Assembly (NCBI GenBank): GCA_024919195.1
Contig: CP103436.1
Span: 744,001-808,000 of the forward strand
DNA from: Methylophilaceae bacterium LSUCC0717
GTDB taxonomy: Bacteria > Pseudomonadota > Gammaproteobacteria > Burkholderiales > Methylophilaceae
Length of the DNA: 64,000 bases
Direction: 5' to 3'
The position numbers and the translations under genes were made by a program. Below the pieces are notes generated by a model that saw only the letters and a program-made list of their open reading frames with translations, made no database searches and had not been told where the DNA came from. Positions 46,615 to 61,403 of this stretch are shown one piece after another. Positions within the stretch are counted from its first letter, which is position 1. Every line of letters starts with the position of its first letter.

Positions 46615-49600
46615 TCTTTAAGTTCGTCTACAAGCGATTTAATCTTATTCAGCTTATCTAATGGGTCCTCAAAATCACCTGCTAAAGTTATCTTATTTGG
46701 CCCATCAAGCTTAATGTGTTTATTTGTCTGGACCAGATCAATGATCTTTAATGGGTCGATGTTATTCTTTTCCCTAAAATTCAAACTAATAGCTTTCTTT
46801 CCAGCATCAATTTTGGTCACGTCTAAATCTTTAGTTATTATGCGGATATGATGAATGATAAACAAATTTTCAGTCTGCTCAGGAGCGACTCCGAAACGAT
46901 CAATAAGCTCTTCCTGAATCATTTGTAAATCTTCTAATGACCCACATGAAGACAGTCTTTTATAGATCACAAGACGTTCATTAGGGTCACCACAGTATTG
47001 ATTAGTCAGTATTGCTGGGGCATGGATATTAATCTCATTGTTCTCGTTATAGTCGGCATTAATATCAAGCGTCTCATTATTTTTTAGGTGAGCCACGGCT
47101 CGATTCAGCATTTTTAAATACATTGAAAAACCAATTTCATGAATTTCACCACTTTGTTGATCTCCTAATATTTCTCCAGCACCACGAATCTCAAGATCAT
47201 GCATCGCTAAGAAATAGCCAGAGCCTAAATCTTCAAGATACTGGATGGCTTCTAATCTTTTTTTGGCTTTACTTGTAAGGCTTCGATTTTCGTCAATTAA
47301 TAAGTATGCAAAGGCTTGATGATGCGAACGACCCACACGACCCCTTAATTGATGCAATTGGGATAACCCAAAGCGGTCTGCATTGTTGATTATAATTGTA
47401 TTTGAGGTTGGTATATCGATACCTGTTTCAATAATGGTTGTACACAGTAACAAATTAAATCTTTGCTGATGGAAATCTTGCATAACTCTTTCAAGCTCTT
47501 TCTCTTTCATCTGACCATGAGCAATGGCCACTTTTGCATCAGGCATAATTTTTGTTAATTTTTCACTGATTGCATAGATGGAATTTACATCATTATGTAA
47601 AAAGTAAGCTTGTCCTCCTCGATTAAATTCCCTTGTTAGAGCTTCTTTGATTATTCCCTCTGAAAAATTCTTAACCATGGTCTTAATTGACAATCTCTTT
47701 TGAGGAGGTGTGGATATGATTGAAAAATCTCTTAAGCCTTCAAGCGACATAGACAGAGTTCGTGGTATGGGTGTAGCGGTTAAAGCCAGGAAGTCGGTAT
47801 TTGTTTTAAATTTCTTAAGCATTTCCTTTTGACGAACGCCAAAACGATGCTCTTCATCAACAATAATAAGGCCAATATTATCGATTTTGATGTCTTTTTG
47901 TAATAAACGGTGAGTGCCGATAACAATATCTACTTTTCCATTAGCCAGTTTTTCTAGAACCTCATTTTGCTGCTTATTACTTTTAAATCTTGAGATTTCC
48001 TCAATCTCAACAGGAAATGAGCTAAATCGATCAACAAAATTATTATAATGTTGACTAGCAAGCAAGGTTGTTGGCACTAATATGATTACCTGACGATTGT
48101 TCATGATAGATATAAACGCTGCTCGCATTGCTACCTCAGTTTTACCAAAACCAACATCACCACAGATAAGGCGATCCATTGGTCTTGCAGATTCCATATC
48201 TTTGATTACAGACTCAATTGCCTGCATTTGATCTGGAGTTTCCTCAAAAGGAAATTCGTTCGCAAATTTCTGATACTCAAGCAAGTCAATTTTTGACACC
48301 AGACCCTTCTTCTTTTCTCTTAGTGCATATAAATTTAAAAGCTCTGCTGCTGTGTCATAGACTTGTTTTAACGCTTTTCTTTTTTCTTTTTCCCATTGCC
48401 CTGAACCCAATTTATGCAATGGCGCCGATTCGATGGGTCCGCCTGTATATCTAGAAATGGAATTTAACTGGGTGACGGGGACATACAACTTGTCCTCTTT
48501 TTCATAAGTTAACAATAAAAATTCATTTATTGAGCCCAGCATATCCAATTGGACAAGGCCTTGATATCGTCCAACTCCATGATTCTCATGGACAACAGGA
48601 TCACCAACTGATATCTCAGAAAGGTCTTTAATTACAACCTCGGCGTTATAATCCTTACTTTTATATTTTGATTTTTCTTGATGGATGAAATCAGGAAATA
48701 AGTCATACTCGGTGAATACCTCAAAATATTCATCAGCAAATCCCTCTTTTAAAGGAGATTGAATAAGCTGATGCTCAATTACTGGATCTAAGATATTAAT
48801 ACTTTCAGATCTCTTTAAATTAAGGTCACACTCAGTGAGCATCTTATGAATTGTTTCTCTTCGACCTAAGCTCTCAGCGGAAATGATTATTTTTTTGGGG
48901 CATTGGTTAATGTAATCAGCTATATTTTTATAGCCGTCCCTATAATCAATAGTGATTTTAGGTAGCGGGTTATCAATTACATCAAAATTAAGATTTTTAA
49001 AACGATTTAAGTCCTGATGAAATTTAACAGAATCCATCATAATTTCTTCTGGATTTAATATAGGTCGCTCAATGTCGTAAGCATACATTTTGAATCTTGT
49101 TTGAGCGTCAAGCCAATAGTGATCTATGCTGGATGATAATTTAAAAGGGACATCAATAAATGTTTCATCGGGAAGATAATCAAAAATTGTATTCGTTTCT
49201 TGAAAGAAAAGTGGTAAGTACCATTCCATTCCAGCAAAGGGGATCTTATTCGATATGTTTGTATAAATCGGCGACTTACTTGGATCACCAGAAAATCTTT
49301 CACGATAATTTTTTCTAAAAGTTTCAATAGATAATTCAGTCAGCGGACATTCTCGCGCCGGTAATATTTCAATCTTGTTTGTTGGGTAAATACTTTTTTG
49401 AGTTTCAACATCAAAGGTTTTTATACTTTCTATTTCAGTATCAAAAAAATCTATCCTGTACGGAATGGTAGATCCCATGGGAAATAAATCAATCAACCCT
49501 CCCCTTACCGCAAACTCACCTGGGTGAAAAACCTTCTGGACATTGATGTATCCATTTTCTATCAAAACTGTTTTTAAGGACTCTAGATCGACCTTTTGCC

Positions 49601-49973
49601 CCTTGCTATAAAAAAAACTATTCTGTGTGATGTATTGTTTTGGAGGCAAATAATTTAATGCTGATGTTGCTGGAATAATTAAAATATCAAAAGCTTTCTG
49701 GGTGACTAAAAACAGTGACTTTAAACGATCTGAGATTAAGTCAGGATGGGGTGAAACGGTATCATAAGGCAATGTTTCCCAATCTGGGATCATAGAAACC
49801 ACAAGATTTTGATTAAACCAAAGCATCTCCTGCTGAAGCCGCGCAGCAACATAACTGTCTTTAGTAAAAATAACTAACGGAGTATTTTTTGCGCTTAGTT
49901 CAGAACAATAAAATTTTATTATCTGGTAAGCGTAAGATGTGTAATTCAGTATATTTTTTGTATTTGTATTCAT
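46611..49973 (-). CDS. mfd: transcription-repair coupling factor Mfd
   Basis: Removes RNA polymerase stalled at DNA lesions and recruits UvrA. 1120 residues: UvrB-like N-terminal domains (PGEFAVRGGLIDLFP near 151), RNA polymerase-interacting CarD-like domain (GDPVVHENHGVGRYQGL at 457-473), RecG-like translocase with Walker A GDVGFGKT at 605-612 and DEEHRFG near 705, a TRG motif and the C-terminal UvrA-inhibiting domain (LVIYKRLSSC onwards). Full length. Divergent from rpiA across 44 nt. Confidence 0.97.
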   Translation of the reverse strand: MNTNTKNILNYTSYAYQIIKFYCSELSAKNTPLVIFTKDSYVAARLQQEMLWFNQNLVVSMIPDWETLPYDTVSPHPDLISDRLKSLFLVTQKAFDILIIPATSALNYLPPKQYITQNSFFYSKGQKVDLESLKTVLIENGYINVQKVFHPGEFAVRGGLIDLFPMGSTIPYRIDFFDTEIESIKTFDVETQKSIYPTNKIEILPARECPLTELSIETFRKNYRERFSGDPSKSPIYTNISNKIPFAGMEWYLPLFFQETNTIFDYLPDETFIDVPFKLSSSIDHYWLDAQTRFKMYAYDIERPILNPEEIMMDSVKFHQDLNRFKNLNFDVIDNPLPKITIDYRDGYKNIADYINQCPKKIIISAESLGRRETIHKMLTECDLNLKRSESINILDPVIEHQLIQSPLKEGFADEYFEVFTEYDLFPDFIHQEKSKYKSKDYNAEVVIKDLSEISVGDPVVHENHGVGRYQGLVQLDMLGSINEFLLLTYEKEDKLYVPVTQLNSISRYTGGPIESAPLHKLGSGQWEKEKRKALKQVYDTAAELLNLYALREKKKGLVSKIDLLEYQKFANEFPFEETPDQMQAIESVIKDMESARPMDRLICGDVGFGKTEVAMRAAFISIMNNRQVIILVPTTLLASQHYNNFVDRFSSFPVEIEEISRFKSNKQQNEVLEKLANGKVDIVIGTHRLLQKDIKIDNIGLIIVDEEHRFGVRQKEMLKKFKTNTDFLALTATPIPRTLSMSLEGLRDFSIISTPPQKRLSIKTMVKNFSEGIIKEALTREFNRGGQAYFLHNDVNSIYAISEKLTKIMPDAKVAIAHGQMKEKELERVMQDFHQQRFNLLLCTTIIETGIDIPTSNTIIINNADRFGLSQLHQLRGRVGRSHHQAFAYLLIDENRSLTSKAKKRLEAIQYLEDLGSGYFLAMHDLEIRGAGEILGDQQSGEIHEIGFSMYLKMLNRAVAHLKNNETLDINADYNENNEINIHAPAILTNQYCGDPNERLVIYKRLSSCGSLEDLQMIQEELIDRFGVAPEQTENLFIIHHIRIITKDLDVTKIDAGKKAISLNFREKNNIDPLKIIDLVQTNKHIKLDGPNKITLAGDFEDPLDKLNKIKSLVDELKD

Positions 49974-50017
49974 TTAGCTTTAAAATTAAGCAGTCATTAT
50001 AAACACATTCAATCCAC

Positions 50018-53241
<3,224 letters not shown>

Positions 53242-53244
53242 ACT

Positions 53245-53853
53245 TTAATTTTTGATGACCTCCACATTGTCTGGAACATTAAAAAGGAATGATGCCTCAT
53301 CGATGTTGGGATTTTGTGAGATATTAACAAAATTTATGATGATCTTATTCTGAAGGCCATCAATGACTCTCATACCCTGAATCTTGTCTTCATTGAATGA
53401 AATTTCTATAGATTGATAATCGATATCCTTTGATTTTGATTCGCAACGATACCAAGTCTCATCCTCAATAAGAATTTTTGTCACCTTAAACGACTCCTCA
53501 ATATTATTTAGAAAAAAAATATTAGCAGGATTATTACTTTTAGATTGACTGAATTTAGACATAATCACTTGAGATAAGTCAGGGTCATAAATATAAACTG
53601 TCTCTCCGTCACCAATAATTTGATTTTGATGAGGAGCATTGTATATCCATTTAAAAAAGTGAGGTTTTTTGAAAACAACCTTACCATTCGCTTCTTCAAT
53701 TAATTGGGATTTATTGTCATATACCGATTGACTAAATTGCCCGGAAAAAGCTATTGTTTTGTTCAGAAGATTTGATAACTCATCAGCAGGCGAAGCCCAT
53801 AATAAATTGATATTTAAATAAAAAAGCAGGATGAATGTGAAGGTTCTAATCAC
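53245..53853 (-). CDS. lolA: outer-membrane lipoprotein carrier LolA
   Basis: Periplasmic chaperone ferrying lipoproteins from LolCDE to the outer membrane. 202 residues: signal peptide of about 20 residues ([16 protein letters not shown]), then the LolA beta-barrel fold with [27 protein letters not shown] and [12 protein letters not shown]. Overlaps ftsK by ATGA and is 3 nt before rarA. Confidence 0.94.
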   Translation of the reverse strand: MIRTFTFILLFYLNINLLWASPADELSNLLNKTIAFSGQFSQSVYDNKSQLIEEANGKVVFKKPHFFKWIYNAPHQNQIIGDGETVYIYDPDLSQVIMSKFSQSKSNNPANIFFLNNIEESFKVTKILIEDETWYRCESKSKDIDYQSIEISFNEDKIQGMRVIDGLQNKIIINFVNISQNPNIDEASFLFNVPDNVEVIKN

Positions 53854-56153
53854 TCTTGATTTGGCTGGATAACCTCTCGGTTTCCGTTGCTTTGCATTGG
53901 TGAAACAAGTCCAGCTTTTTCCATGTCTTCGATTATTCGTGCCGCACGATTATAGCCGATACGTAAATTTCGTTGCACGTATGAGATTGAAGGTTTTTTG
54001 GATTCAATAACCAATTGAACTGCTTGATCGTATAGCGGATCTTTTTCTCCATTTGCATCACCTGACGAGCCTGAAGTAAACTCTACGGATTCTTGTGAGT
54101 TTATTACCTCCTCCACATAGTTAGGCTTACCTTGCTGTTTGAGAAAACTTACCACTTTATGAACTTCTTGATCTGAAACAAATGCTCCATGAACTCTTGA
54201 GGGGTATCCTGATCCAGCCGGCAGATAAAGCATATCCCCTTGCCCTAAAAGATTTTCTGCTCCCATTTGATCCAAAATCGTTCTCGAATCCACGCGGCTC
54301 GATACTTGAAATGCAACCCTTACAGGAACGTTGGCTTTGATTAATCCGGTAATTACGTCAACAGATGGTCTTTGGGTGGCCAACACCAGGTGAATACCAG
54401 CAGCCCTGGCTTTTTGTGCAATTCTGGCAATTAACTCTTCTGCCTTTTTACCGACAACCATCATTAAATCTGCAAGCTCATCGATCACAATCACTATTAA
54501 TGGCATTGATTCAAGGACTTCTGGATTTTCAGGATCAGTAGAAAAAGGATTGGTCAGTGGGGACCCAGAATCTGAAGCTTGTTTTAACTTTTCATTAAAC
54601 CCTGAAATATTTCTCACACCAAATTCTGCCATTAACCTATATCGTCGATCCATTTCTTTGACCGACCAGTTAAGTGCATGTCCGGCCTCTCTCATATCTG
54701 TTACTACAGGAGTGAGGAGATGAGGTATGTCCTGATAGACAGATAACTCCAACATTTTTGGGTCAATCATGATTAACTTCACTTCATTTGCTTTAGCTTT
54801 ATACAAAAAGCTCAGTATCAAAGCGTTAATGGCGACAGACTTACCAGACCCTGTTGTACCGGCTATTAAAACGTGTGGCATTTTGCCTAGATCAGCAACC
54901 ACCGGCTTTCCTGAAATATCTTTACCAAGCGCTATGGTCGTCAGCGAGGCAGTGTCTGCAAACGTTTTTGAACTCATAATTTCTGAAAGATAAACAATCT
55001 GTCTTTTATTATTTGGAATCTCAAGGCCCATGTATGTTTTACCAGGAATGGTTTCAACAACCCTCACACTAGTCACAGATAATGATCTAGCCAGATCTTT
55101 TGAAAGGTTTGTCACCTGACTGCCTTTCACTCCCGCAGAAGGTTCAATCTCGTAGCGAGTAATTACAGGGCCAGGTTGCGCTGAAATAACTTTTGCCTCG
55201 ATTCCAAAATCTAATAATTTCTTTTCAATTAAACGTGAAATGAATTCTATTGTTTCAGGTGATTGCTGATCGACTTCTTTAGGTGGTTGATCAAGTAAAT
55301 GTAAAGGAGGTAAATCTCCATCTGAGCTTAATTCATCAAACAAAGTAGTTTGTTTTTCTTTTTTAACTCTGGTGCTTTCTTTGATTTCATTCTTTGGTAT
55401 TAATATTTCAACAGGCTTGCGATCCTCAAGTTTTTTTCTTTCATTTTCAACATACTCAATTCTTTGTTGCTCAAATTTTTTACCGGCTCTTCTATCAAAA
55501 AAATCATTTACCTTGATAGAAATTTTATTTATCAGTTGCAAACATATCTCGCCAATTTTTTCACTTATAGTTAACCATGACCAACCAGTAAAAAGACTTA
55601 GCCCCGATGCAAGGCTGATCACTAAAAGTAAAAGTGATCCTATATAACCGATAATTCCTCTAAGCAATGAATCAATTGATGAACCAGCCAACCCCCCCTG
55701 TATAGAAGCATAGGATGCTTGAAGGTTGATCACATGCCCGGCCTCAAAAGCTGAGGATGACAAAAGAAAAACAGCAAAACCAAGATAGTTAATCCACAAT
55801 ACTCTTCTAGAATTTTCAGTATCTTCAATTCTTTTGTAAATTAAATTTATAGAATAAAAAAGCAAAAAAACAAACCACCATGATGATAAACCAAAGAGAT
55901 AAATCAATATGTCAGATAAGTATGCTCCAAAAGCACCGCCAAGATTAAAAATTTGATCTTGAGACTGAGTTGTATGTGACCAGGATGGATCTAATGGATT
56001 GTATGTAGCTAAAGCAATGATTAAATAAATACCACTAAATAAGAGAAGTAAAAAAACAATTTCTCTTAATACACGATCAATCGTTTTTTTTTCGAGTAAG
56101 GCTTGATTTAGCAAGTCATTAGACTTTTTTTTATTTTTTTTATTAAAAATCAA
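53850..56153 (-). CDS. ftsK: DNA translocase FtsK
   Basis: Septal motor that pumps chromosome ends and activates XerCD at dif. 767 residues: four or five membrane helices within 30-190, a short linker (about 200-290) instead of the long E. coli one, the translocase core with Walker A GTTGSGKS at 432-439 and Walker [13 protein letters not shown] near 550, and a C-terminal winged-helix gamma domain ([36 protein letters not shown]) that reads KOPS sites. Divergent from trxB across 132 nt. Confidence 0.98.
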   Translation of the reverse strand: MIFNKKNKKKSNDLLNQALLEKKTIDRVLREIVFLLLLFSGIYLIIALATYNPLDPSWSHTTQSQDQIFNLGGAFGAYLSDILIYLFGLSSWWFVFLLFYSINLIYKRIEDTENSRRVLWINYLGFAVFLLSSSAFEAGHVINLQASYASIQGGLAGSSIDSLLRGIIGYIGSLLLLVISLASGLSLFTGWSWLTISEKIGEICLQLINKISIKVNDFFDRRAGKKFEQQRIEYVENERKKLEDRKPVEILIPKNEIKESTRVKKEKQTTLFDELSSDGDLPPLHLLDQPPKEVDQQSPETIEFISRLIEKKLLDFGIEAKVISAQPGPVITRYEIEPSAGVKGSQVTNLSKDLARSLSVTSVRVVETIPGKTYMGLEIPNNKRQIVYLSEIMSSKTFADTASLTTIALGKDISGKPVVADLGKMPHVLIAGTTGSGKSVAINALILSFLYKAKANEVKLIMIDPKMLELSVYQDIPHLLTPVVTDMREAGHALNWSVKEMDRRYRLMAEFGVRNISGFNEKLKQASDSGSPLTNPFSTDPENPEVLESMPLIVIVIDELADLMMVVGKKAEELIARIAQKARAAGIHLVLATQRPSVDVITGLIKANVPVRVAFQVSSRVDSRTILDQMGAENLLGQGDMLYLPAGSGYPSRVHGAFVSDQEVHKVVSFLKQQGKPNYVEEVINSQESVEFTSGSSGDANGEKDPLYDQAVQLVIESKKPSISYVQRNLRIGYNRAARIIEDMEKAGLVSPMQSNGNREVIQPNQE

Positions 56154-57727
<1,574 letters not shown>

Positions 57728-57747
<20 letters not shown>

Positions 57748-58222
57748 TTTTGATAAGGCAAACAACTTCTACTGCAATACCCTCTCCCCTTCCAATTGCA
57801 CCCAATTTTTCCATTGTCTTTGCTTTAATATTTATGTCATTAACTGAACACATCAAATCATTAGAAATATTTACTTTCATCTGATTAGAAAAATTCAAAA
57901 TCTTTGGAGCTTCACATATGATCGTTGCATCGATGTTTGATACTGTATATTTCAATTCCTCCATCTTTTGATAAACCTCTTGTAACAAGACTCTTGAGTT
58001 AATGTCTTTATACCTTTGATCGTTGTCAGGAAATAGTTGCCCTATATCACCTAGACCCATAGCGCCAATCAGGGCGTCGCATATAGCATGTAATAAAACA
58101 TCTGCATCAGAATGACCCTGTAAGCCCTTATTAAAAGGAATATGAACTCCTCCAATAATGCAAGGGCGACCCTCAACCAGAGGGTGAATATCAAAACCAT
58201 GTCCAATTTTTAATTTATTCAT
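57728..58222 (-). CDS. ispF: 2-C-methyl-D-erythritol 2,4-cyclodiphosphate synthase
   Basis: Fifth enzyme of the MEP isoprenoid pathway. 164 residues; zinc ligands D11 and H13 in GHGFDIHP and H45 in ADVLLHAICDA. GHSDADV, GDIGQLFPD and EKLGAIGRGEGIAVE are conserved. 6 nt after ispD. The C-terminus is a few residues longer than in E. coli and overlaps the convergent Smr gene. Confidence 0.97.
57740..57770. repeat. hairpin at the convergent Smr/ispF ends
   Basis: AGAAGT pairs with ACTTCT, and inside it GTTT(T)G with CAAAC, giving a roughly 11-bp stem with small defects and a 6-nt loop. It lacks a T-tract in either direction but sits where both transcripts should end. Confidence 0.45.
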
Positions 58223-58228
58223 AATATT

Positions 58229-58879
58229 TTACAAATCTTCAGGGAAAGTAATTTTTTTGTTATCAGTAGGGCCTTTGATCACAACTGGCTTAAATCCTGC
58301 ATATTCTAAAGCTTGAGATTCATCAGTTGGATTTCCTGGAAAATTCTCTAATGCTTCACGCAGGATATTGTATGGAAACATTTGTGGAGTTTGCGCTAGC
58401 CATATTTTATTTCGATCAATTGTGGAGGTAATTTGCATGGACTCATTTACTTCCTTAACGGTATCCACACATGGTACAGCCATGATTGATCCATGATCTG
58501 TTTTTAATGTTTGATCTATATAATTGGATAATTGAGAACTTGTTAAATATGGTCTTACGGCATCATGCACTAAAACCCAGTCCTCGTCGCCTACATCATT
58601 AGCAATCATCTTCAGAGCATTTTTTACTGTATCTGATCGATTGTCCCCACCACACAAAATAAACTCAGACTTGGAGCAGAAATTTTTTTTCAATGGAAGC
58701 AGTAAATCTAAAACAACTCGATTAACGGCAATGTAAATTTTGTGAATAACTTCTATATCAAAAATACGGTGGGTTTTTTCCAGAATCACCTCATCATCGA
58801 TATGGCAGAGTTGTTTTGGAACTGAGGAGCCAAAACGTTGACCTAAGCCTGATGCAGGAATTATGGTGAAGATCTTCAT
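58229..58879 (-). CDS. ispD: 2-C-methyl-D-erythritol 4-phosphate cytidylyltransferase
   Basis: MEP-pathway enzyme making CDP-methylerythritol. 216 residues from the ATG giving MKIFTIIPASGLGQRFGSSVPKQ; upstream GTG and TTG codons are possible but less likely. The nucleotide loop reads PASGLGQRFG rather than the usual AAGxGxRxG; VLVHDAVRPYLT near 105 and QTPQMF are intact. The protein stops at ITFPEDL, so the last helix usual after this motif is missing. Paired with ispF, as in most betaproteobacteria. Confidence 0.95.
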   Translation of the reverse strand: MKIFTIIPASGLGQRFGSSVPKQLCHIDDEVILEKTHRIFDIEVIHKIYIAVNRVVLDLLLPLKKNFCSKSEFILCGGDNRSDTVKNALKMIANDVGDEDWVLVHDAVRPYLTSSQLSNYIDQTLKTDHGSIMAVPCVDTVKEVNESMQITSTIDRNKIWLAQTPQMFPYNILREALENFPGNPTDESQALEYAGFKPVVIKGPTDNKKITFPEDL

Positions 58880-58899
58880 CACCAAATTCTAGCATGAGA

Positions 58900-60096
58900 T
58901 TAGCGATCGATATCCGGGGAAGCAGTGATTTTATGAATAGATATATCAGCCCCATTGTACTCAGACTCTTGATCAAGTCTTAAATTACTAATTGAGTTAA
59001 TTACTTTGTAAACAATGTATCCAAAAACAAAAGCAAAACCAACGCCGATTAGAGAACCTACTAATTGCGCCATAAATGAAACACCACCAAGTCCACCTAA
59101 CATCTCAAGTCCAAAGATACCCGCGGCTACACCGCCCCATAAACCGCACAATCCATGCAGAGGCCAAACACCCAGCACGTCATCAATCTTCCACTTATTT
59201 TGTGTCATGTTAAAGGTCACAACAAACAATGCACCTGCTACTCCGCCGGTTATCAGCGCACCAATTGGATGGAATAAGTCAGAACCCGCACAGACGGCAA
59301 CAAGGCCAGCCAAAGGTCCGTTGTATAAAAACCCAGGGTCATTTTTTCCTACCAACAACGCTGCCAAAGTGCCGCCCACCATAGCCATCAGCGAATTAAC
59401 TGCAACCAGTCCTGATACGCCAGATAGCTCTTGCGCGGACATCACATTAAATCCAAACCATCCTACGGTTAGGATCCATGAACCGAGTGCTAAAAAAGGT
59501 ATGCTGGATGGAGGAAAAGCCACCAAAGAACCATCTTTTTTATATCTTCCGTATCTGGAACCCAAGATCAAAACTGCAGCCAGTGCTAACCAACCACCAA
59601 AGCCATGAACAACAATGGAACCTGCAAAGTCATGAAACTCATAACCAAAAATTGCTTCAAACATAGATTGAATAGAAAAGTTACCGTTCCACACGATACC
59701 TTCAAACGTTGGGTAAATAAAACCAACAATAATAAAAGAAGCTATTAATTGAGGTTTAAAACAGGCTCTCTCAGCAATACCGCCAGAAATAATTGCCGGG
59801 ATTGCGGCAGCAAAGGTAAGCAAAAAGAAAAATTTAACTAATTCATAGGCGCTTTTTTCTGAGATTGCAGTAGCGGAATCAAAGAAATTCAATCCATACG
59901 CTAAAGAATAGCCTATAAAAAAATAGGCGATCGTTGATATCGCAAAGTCAGCGATAATTTTAGCGAGAGCATTAACCTGATTTTTTTCCCTCACAGTGCC
60001 AACCTCTAAAAAAGCAAATCCTGCATGCATTGCCAAAACCATTATTGCGCCTAAAAGCACAAATAACACATTACTTTGATCAACTAAATTTTCCAT
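58900..60096 (-). CDS. amt: ammonium transporter (Amt/MEP/Rh family)
   Basis: Ammonium channel, 398 residues from the ATG giving MENLVDQSNV; a TTG five codons upstream is possible. About eleven membrane helices. Pore histidines H164 (DFAGSIVVHGFGG) and H314 (WPLHGLCGLWGG) are present, as is the aromatic gate region near 100-140. There is no cleavable signal peptide. No glnK/PII gene lies beside it, unlike the usual glnK-amtB pair; 20 nt separate it from ispD downstream. Confidence 0.95.
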   Translation of the reverse strand: MENLVDQSNVLFVLLGAIMVLAMHAGFAFLEVGTVREKNQVNALAKIIADFAISTIAYFFIGYSLAYGLNFFDSATAISEKSAYELVKFFFLLTFAAAIPAIISGGIAERACFKPQLIASFIIVGFIYPTFEGIVWNGNFSIQSMFEAIFGYEFHDFAGSIVVHGFGGWLALAAVLILGSRYGRYKKDGSLVAFPPSSIPFLALGSWILTVGWFGFNVMSAQELSGVSGLVAVNSLMAMVGGTLAALLVGKNDPGFLYNGPLAGLVAVCAGSDLFHPIGALITGGVAGALFVVTFNMTQNKWKIDDVLGVWPLHGLCGLWGGVAAGIFGLEMLGGLGGVSFMAQLVGSLIGVGFAFVFGYIVYKVINSISNLRLDQESEYNGADISIHKITASPDIDR

Positions 60097-60165
60097 TGCC
60101 TGTACCTGCAAAAATTAATAAAGGATAAACATTACCTTTTGATAAGATAAAATAAAAACTAAAGT

Positions 60166-60184
60166 ATCTTAATACTCTTAAGAT
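60166..60184. repeat. 19-nt perfect dyad between amt and the DUF3301 gene
   Basis: ATCTTAA-TACTC-TTAAGAT, 7-bp arms and a 5-nt centre, in the ~118-nt divergent region. It is not followed by T, so an operator is more likely than a terminator. No sigma54 -24/-12 element is seen near amt. Confidence 0.45.
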
Positions 60185-60214
60185 GCACAATATTAAAACA
60201 TTAAAATTACATTT

Positions 60215-60538
60215 TTGACATATTTTGGTGCAATTTTGAATACATTATTTTTCATTCTATTAATTTCAGGTCTGATGTTTTTTGTTGACAGTTTAGCGAA
60301 ACAAGAAAAAGCAAAAAAATATGCCAAAAAACTCGTGTCTGACTTTAACCTTCAGTTCTTGGATGATTCAATATACTGCGGAAAGATATCGATCGTTCAA
60401 GGCAGTAAATATCCTTTTAACATCCAAAGAAAATATCATTTTTATGCCTCACCATTTAATGAAAGAAAGCTTGCCTGTAATTTAGTCATGATCGGTTCAG
60501 ATATGACTGATTGGTATATCGAGCCTTACCGTGAGTGA
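60215..60538 (+). CDS. DUF3301 family membrane-anchored protein
   Basis: 107 residues: one N-terminal membrane helix (about 8-25), then a basic segment (DSLAKQEKAKKYAKKLVSDFNLQFLDDSIYCGKI) and a small beta-rich domain. This matches the DUF3301 pattern found in beta- and gammaproteobacteria; function unknown. No ATG exists near the start, so TTG is used, either the first or the one 7 codons on. It overlaps gluQ by 8 nt (GTGAGTGA), suggesting coupling to the tRNA-modifying enzyme. Confidence 0.78.
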   Translation: MTYFGAILNTLFFILLISGLMFFVDSLAKQEKAKKYAKKLVSDFNLQFLDDSIYCGKISIVQGSKYPFNIQRKYHFYASPFNERKLACNLVMIGSDMTDWYIEPYRE

Positions 60539-61403
60539 TAATTTCTACATTGGTCGATTTGCTCCCAGCCCTTCAGGCAAACTTCACATTGGCTCTTTTT
60601 TGAGTGCGATAACTAGTTACATTGATGCAAAACATAACAATGGGCTATGGAAACTGAGAATCGATGACATTGATTCTGAGCGATCAAAAAAAATTTACTC
60701 AGAAAACATAATTAAAATTTTAAAAGATTTTCATTTAGACCCTGATGAGATCTATTATCAGACTGATCATCTGAATGACTATGTGAGCTATCTAGATCGT
60801 ATTCCCAAAGAGAAAACTTATTTTTGTGAATGTACCAGGAAAATTATTAGCACATTGCCTCAGCATGACATTGGTGCAATTTATGATGGACGCTGTTTAA
60901 ATAAAAATCTAAAGGATGGTGCGCTCAGGATGCAAATGAAAAAAATTAATTGTTCATTTAATGACCTTAACCTAGGTTTAATTGAATTGGATAAAGCATA
61001 CGTAAGTGACTTTATAATTCGAGGGAAAAACCAATTTGCATATGTCTTTTGTTGCGTCATTGATGACTATTTGCAGGGAATAAATACCATTGTAAGAGGT
61101 TCAGACCTTGTATTTCAAACCTTTCAACAAAGCTATCTTCAAGAACTTTTTTCATTTCCCAAGTTATCCTATCTCCATCATCCCGTGCTATATGACGGAG
61201 TAAGAAAAATTAGCAAAAGTGATCAAGATAAAGAGATCCACCCTGATAACCGAACTGAAATTTTAATCAGGGTATTAAAAATACTGAAACAAAAAATCGC
61301 ACCTAATATTAAGAGTTATAAATCAATTCTTGAGCATGCGATTGACAGTTGGGATATTAGAGCCATTCCTAAGTCCACCAAGATCAACATTAAAAGTCTC
61401 TGA
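60531..61403 (+). CDS. gluQ: glutamyl-Q tRNA(Asp) synthetase
   Basis: Truncated glutamyl-tRNA synthetase that loads glutamate onto queuosine in tRNA-Asp rather than onto tRNA ends. 290 residues, without an anticodon-binding domain. HIGH-like motif RFAPSPSGKLHIGS at 8-21; zinc ligands in YFCECTRK and YDGRC near 95-120; KMSKS-like KISKSDQDKE near 223. GTG start. The last codons overlap the convergent TonB-receptor gene by 14 nt. Confidence 0.94.
   Translation: MSDNFYIGRFAPSPSGKLHIGSFLSAITSYIDAKHNNGLWKLRIDDIDSERSKKIYSENIIKILKDFHLDPDEIYYQTDHLNDYVSYLDRIPKEKTYFCECTRKIISTLPQHDIGAIYDGRCLNKNLKDGALRMQMKKINCSFNDLNLGLIELDKAYVSDFIIRGKNQFAYVFCCVIDDYLQGINTIVRGSDLVFQTFQQSYLQELFSFPKLSYLHHPVLYDGVRKISKSDQDKEIHPDNRTEILIRVLKILKQKIAPNIKSYKSILEHAIDSWDIRAIPKSTKINIKSL

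Noticed and set aside
59015-59608. 197-codon proline-rich ORF antisense to amt
   Set aside because: It is the complement of amt, a complete transporter gene with pore histidines; the proline/threonine bias is the shadow of Gly/Ala-rich membrane helices.
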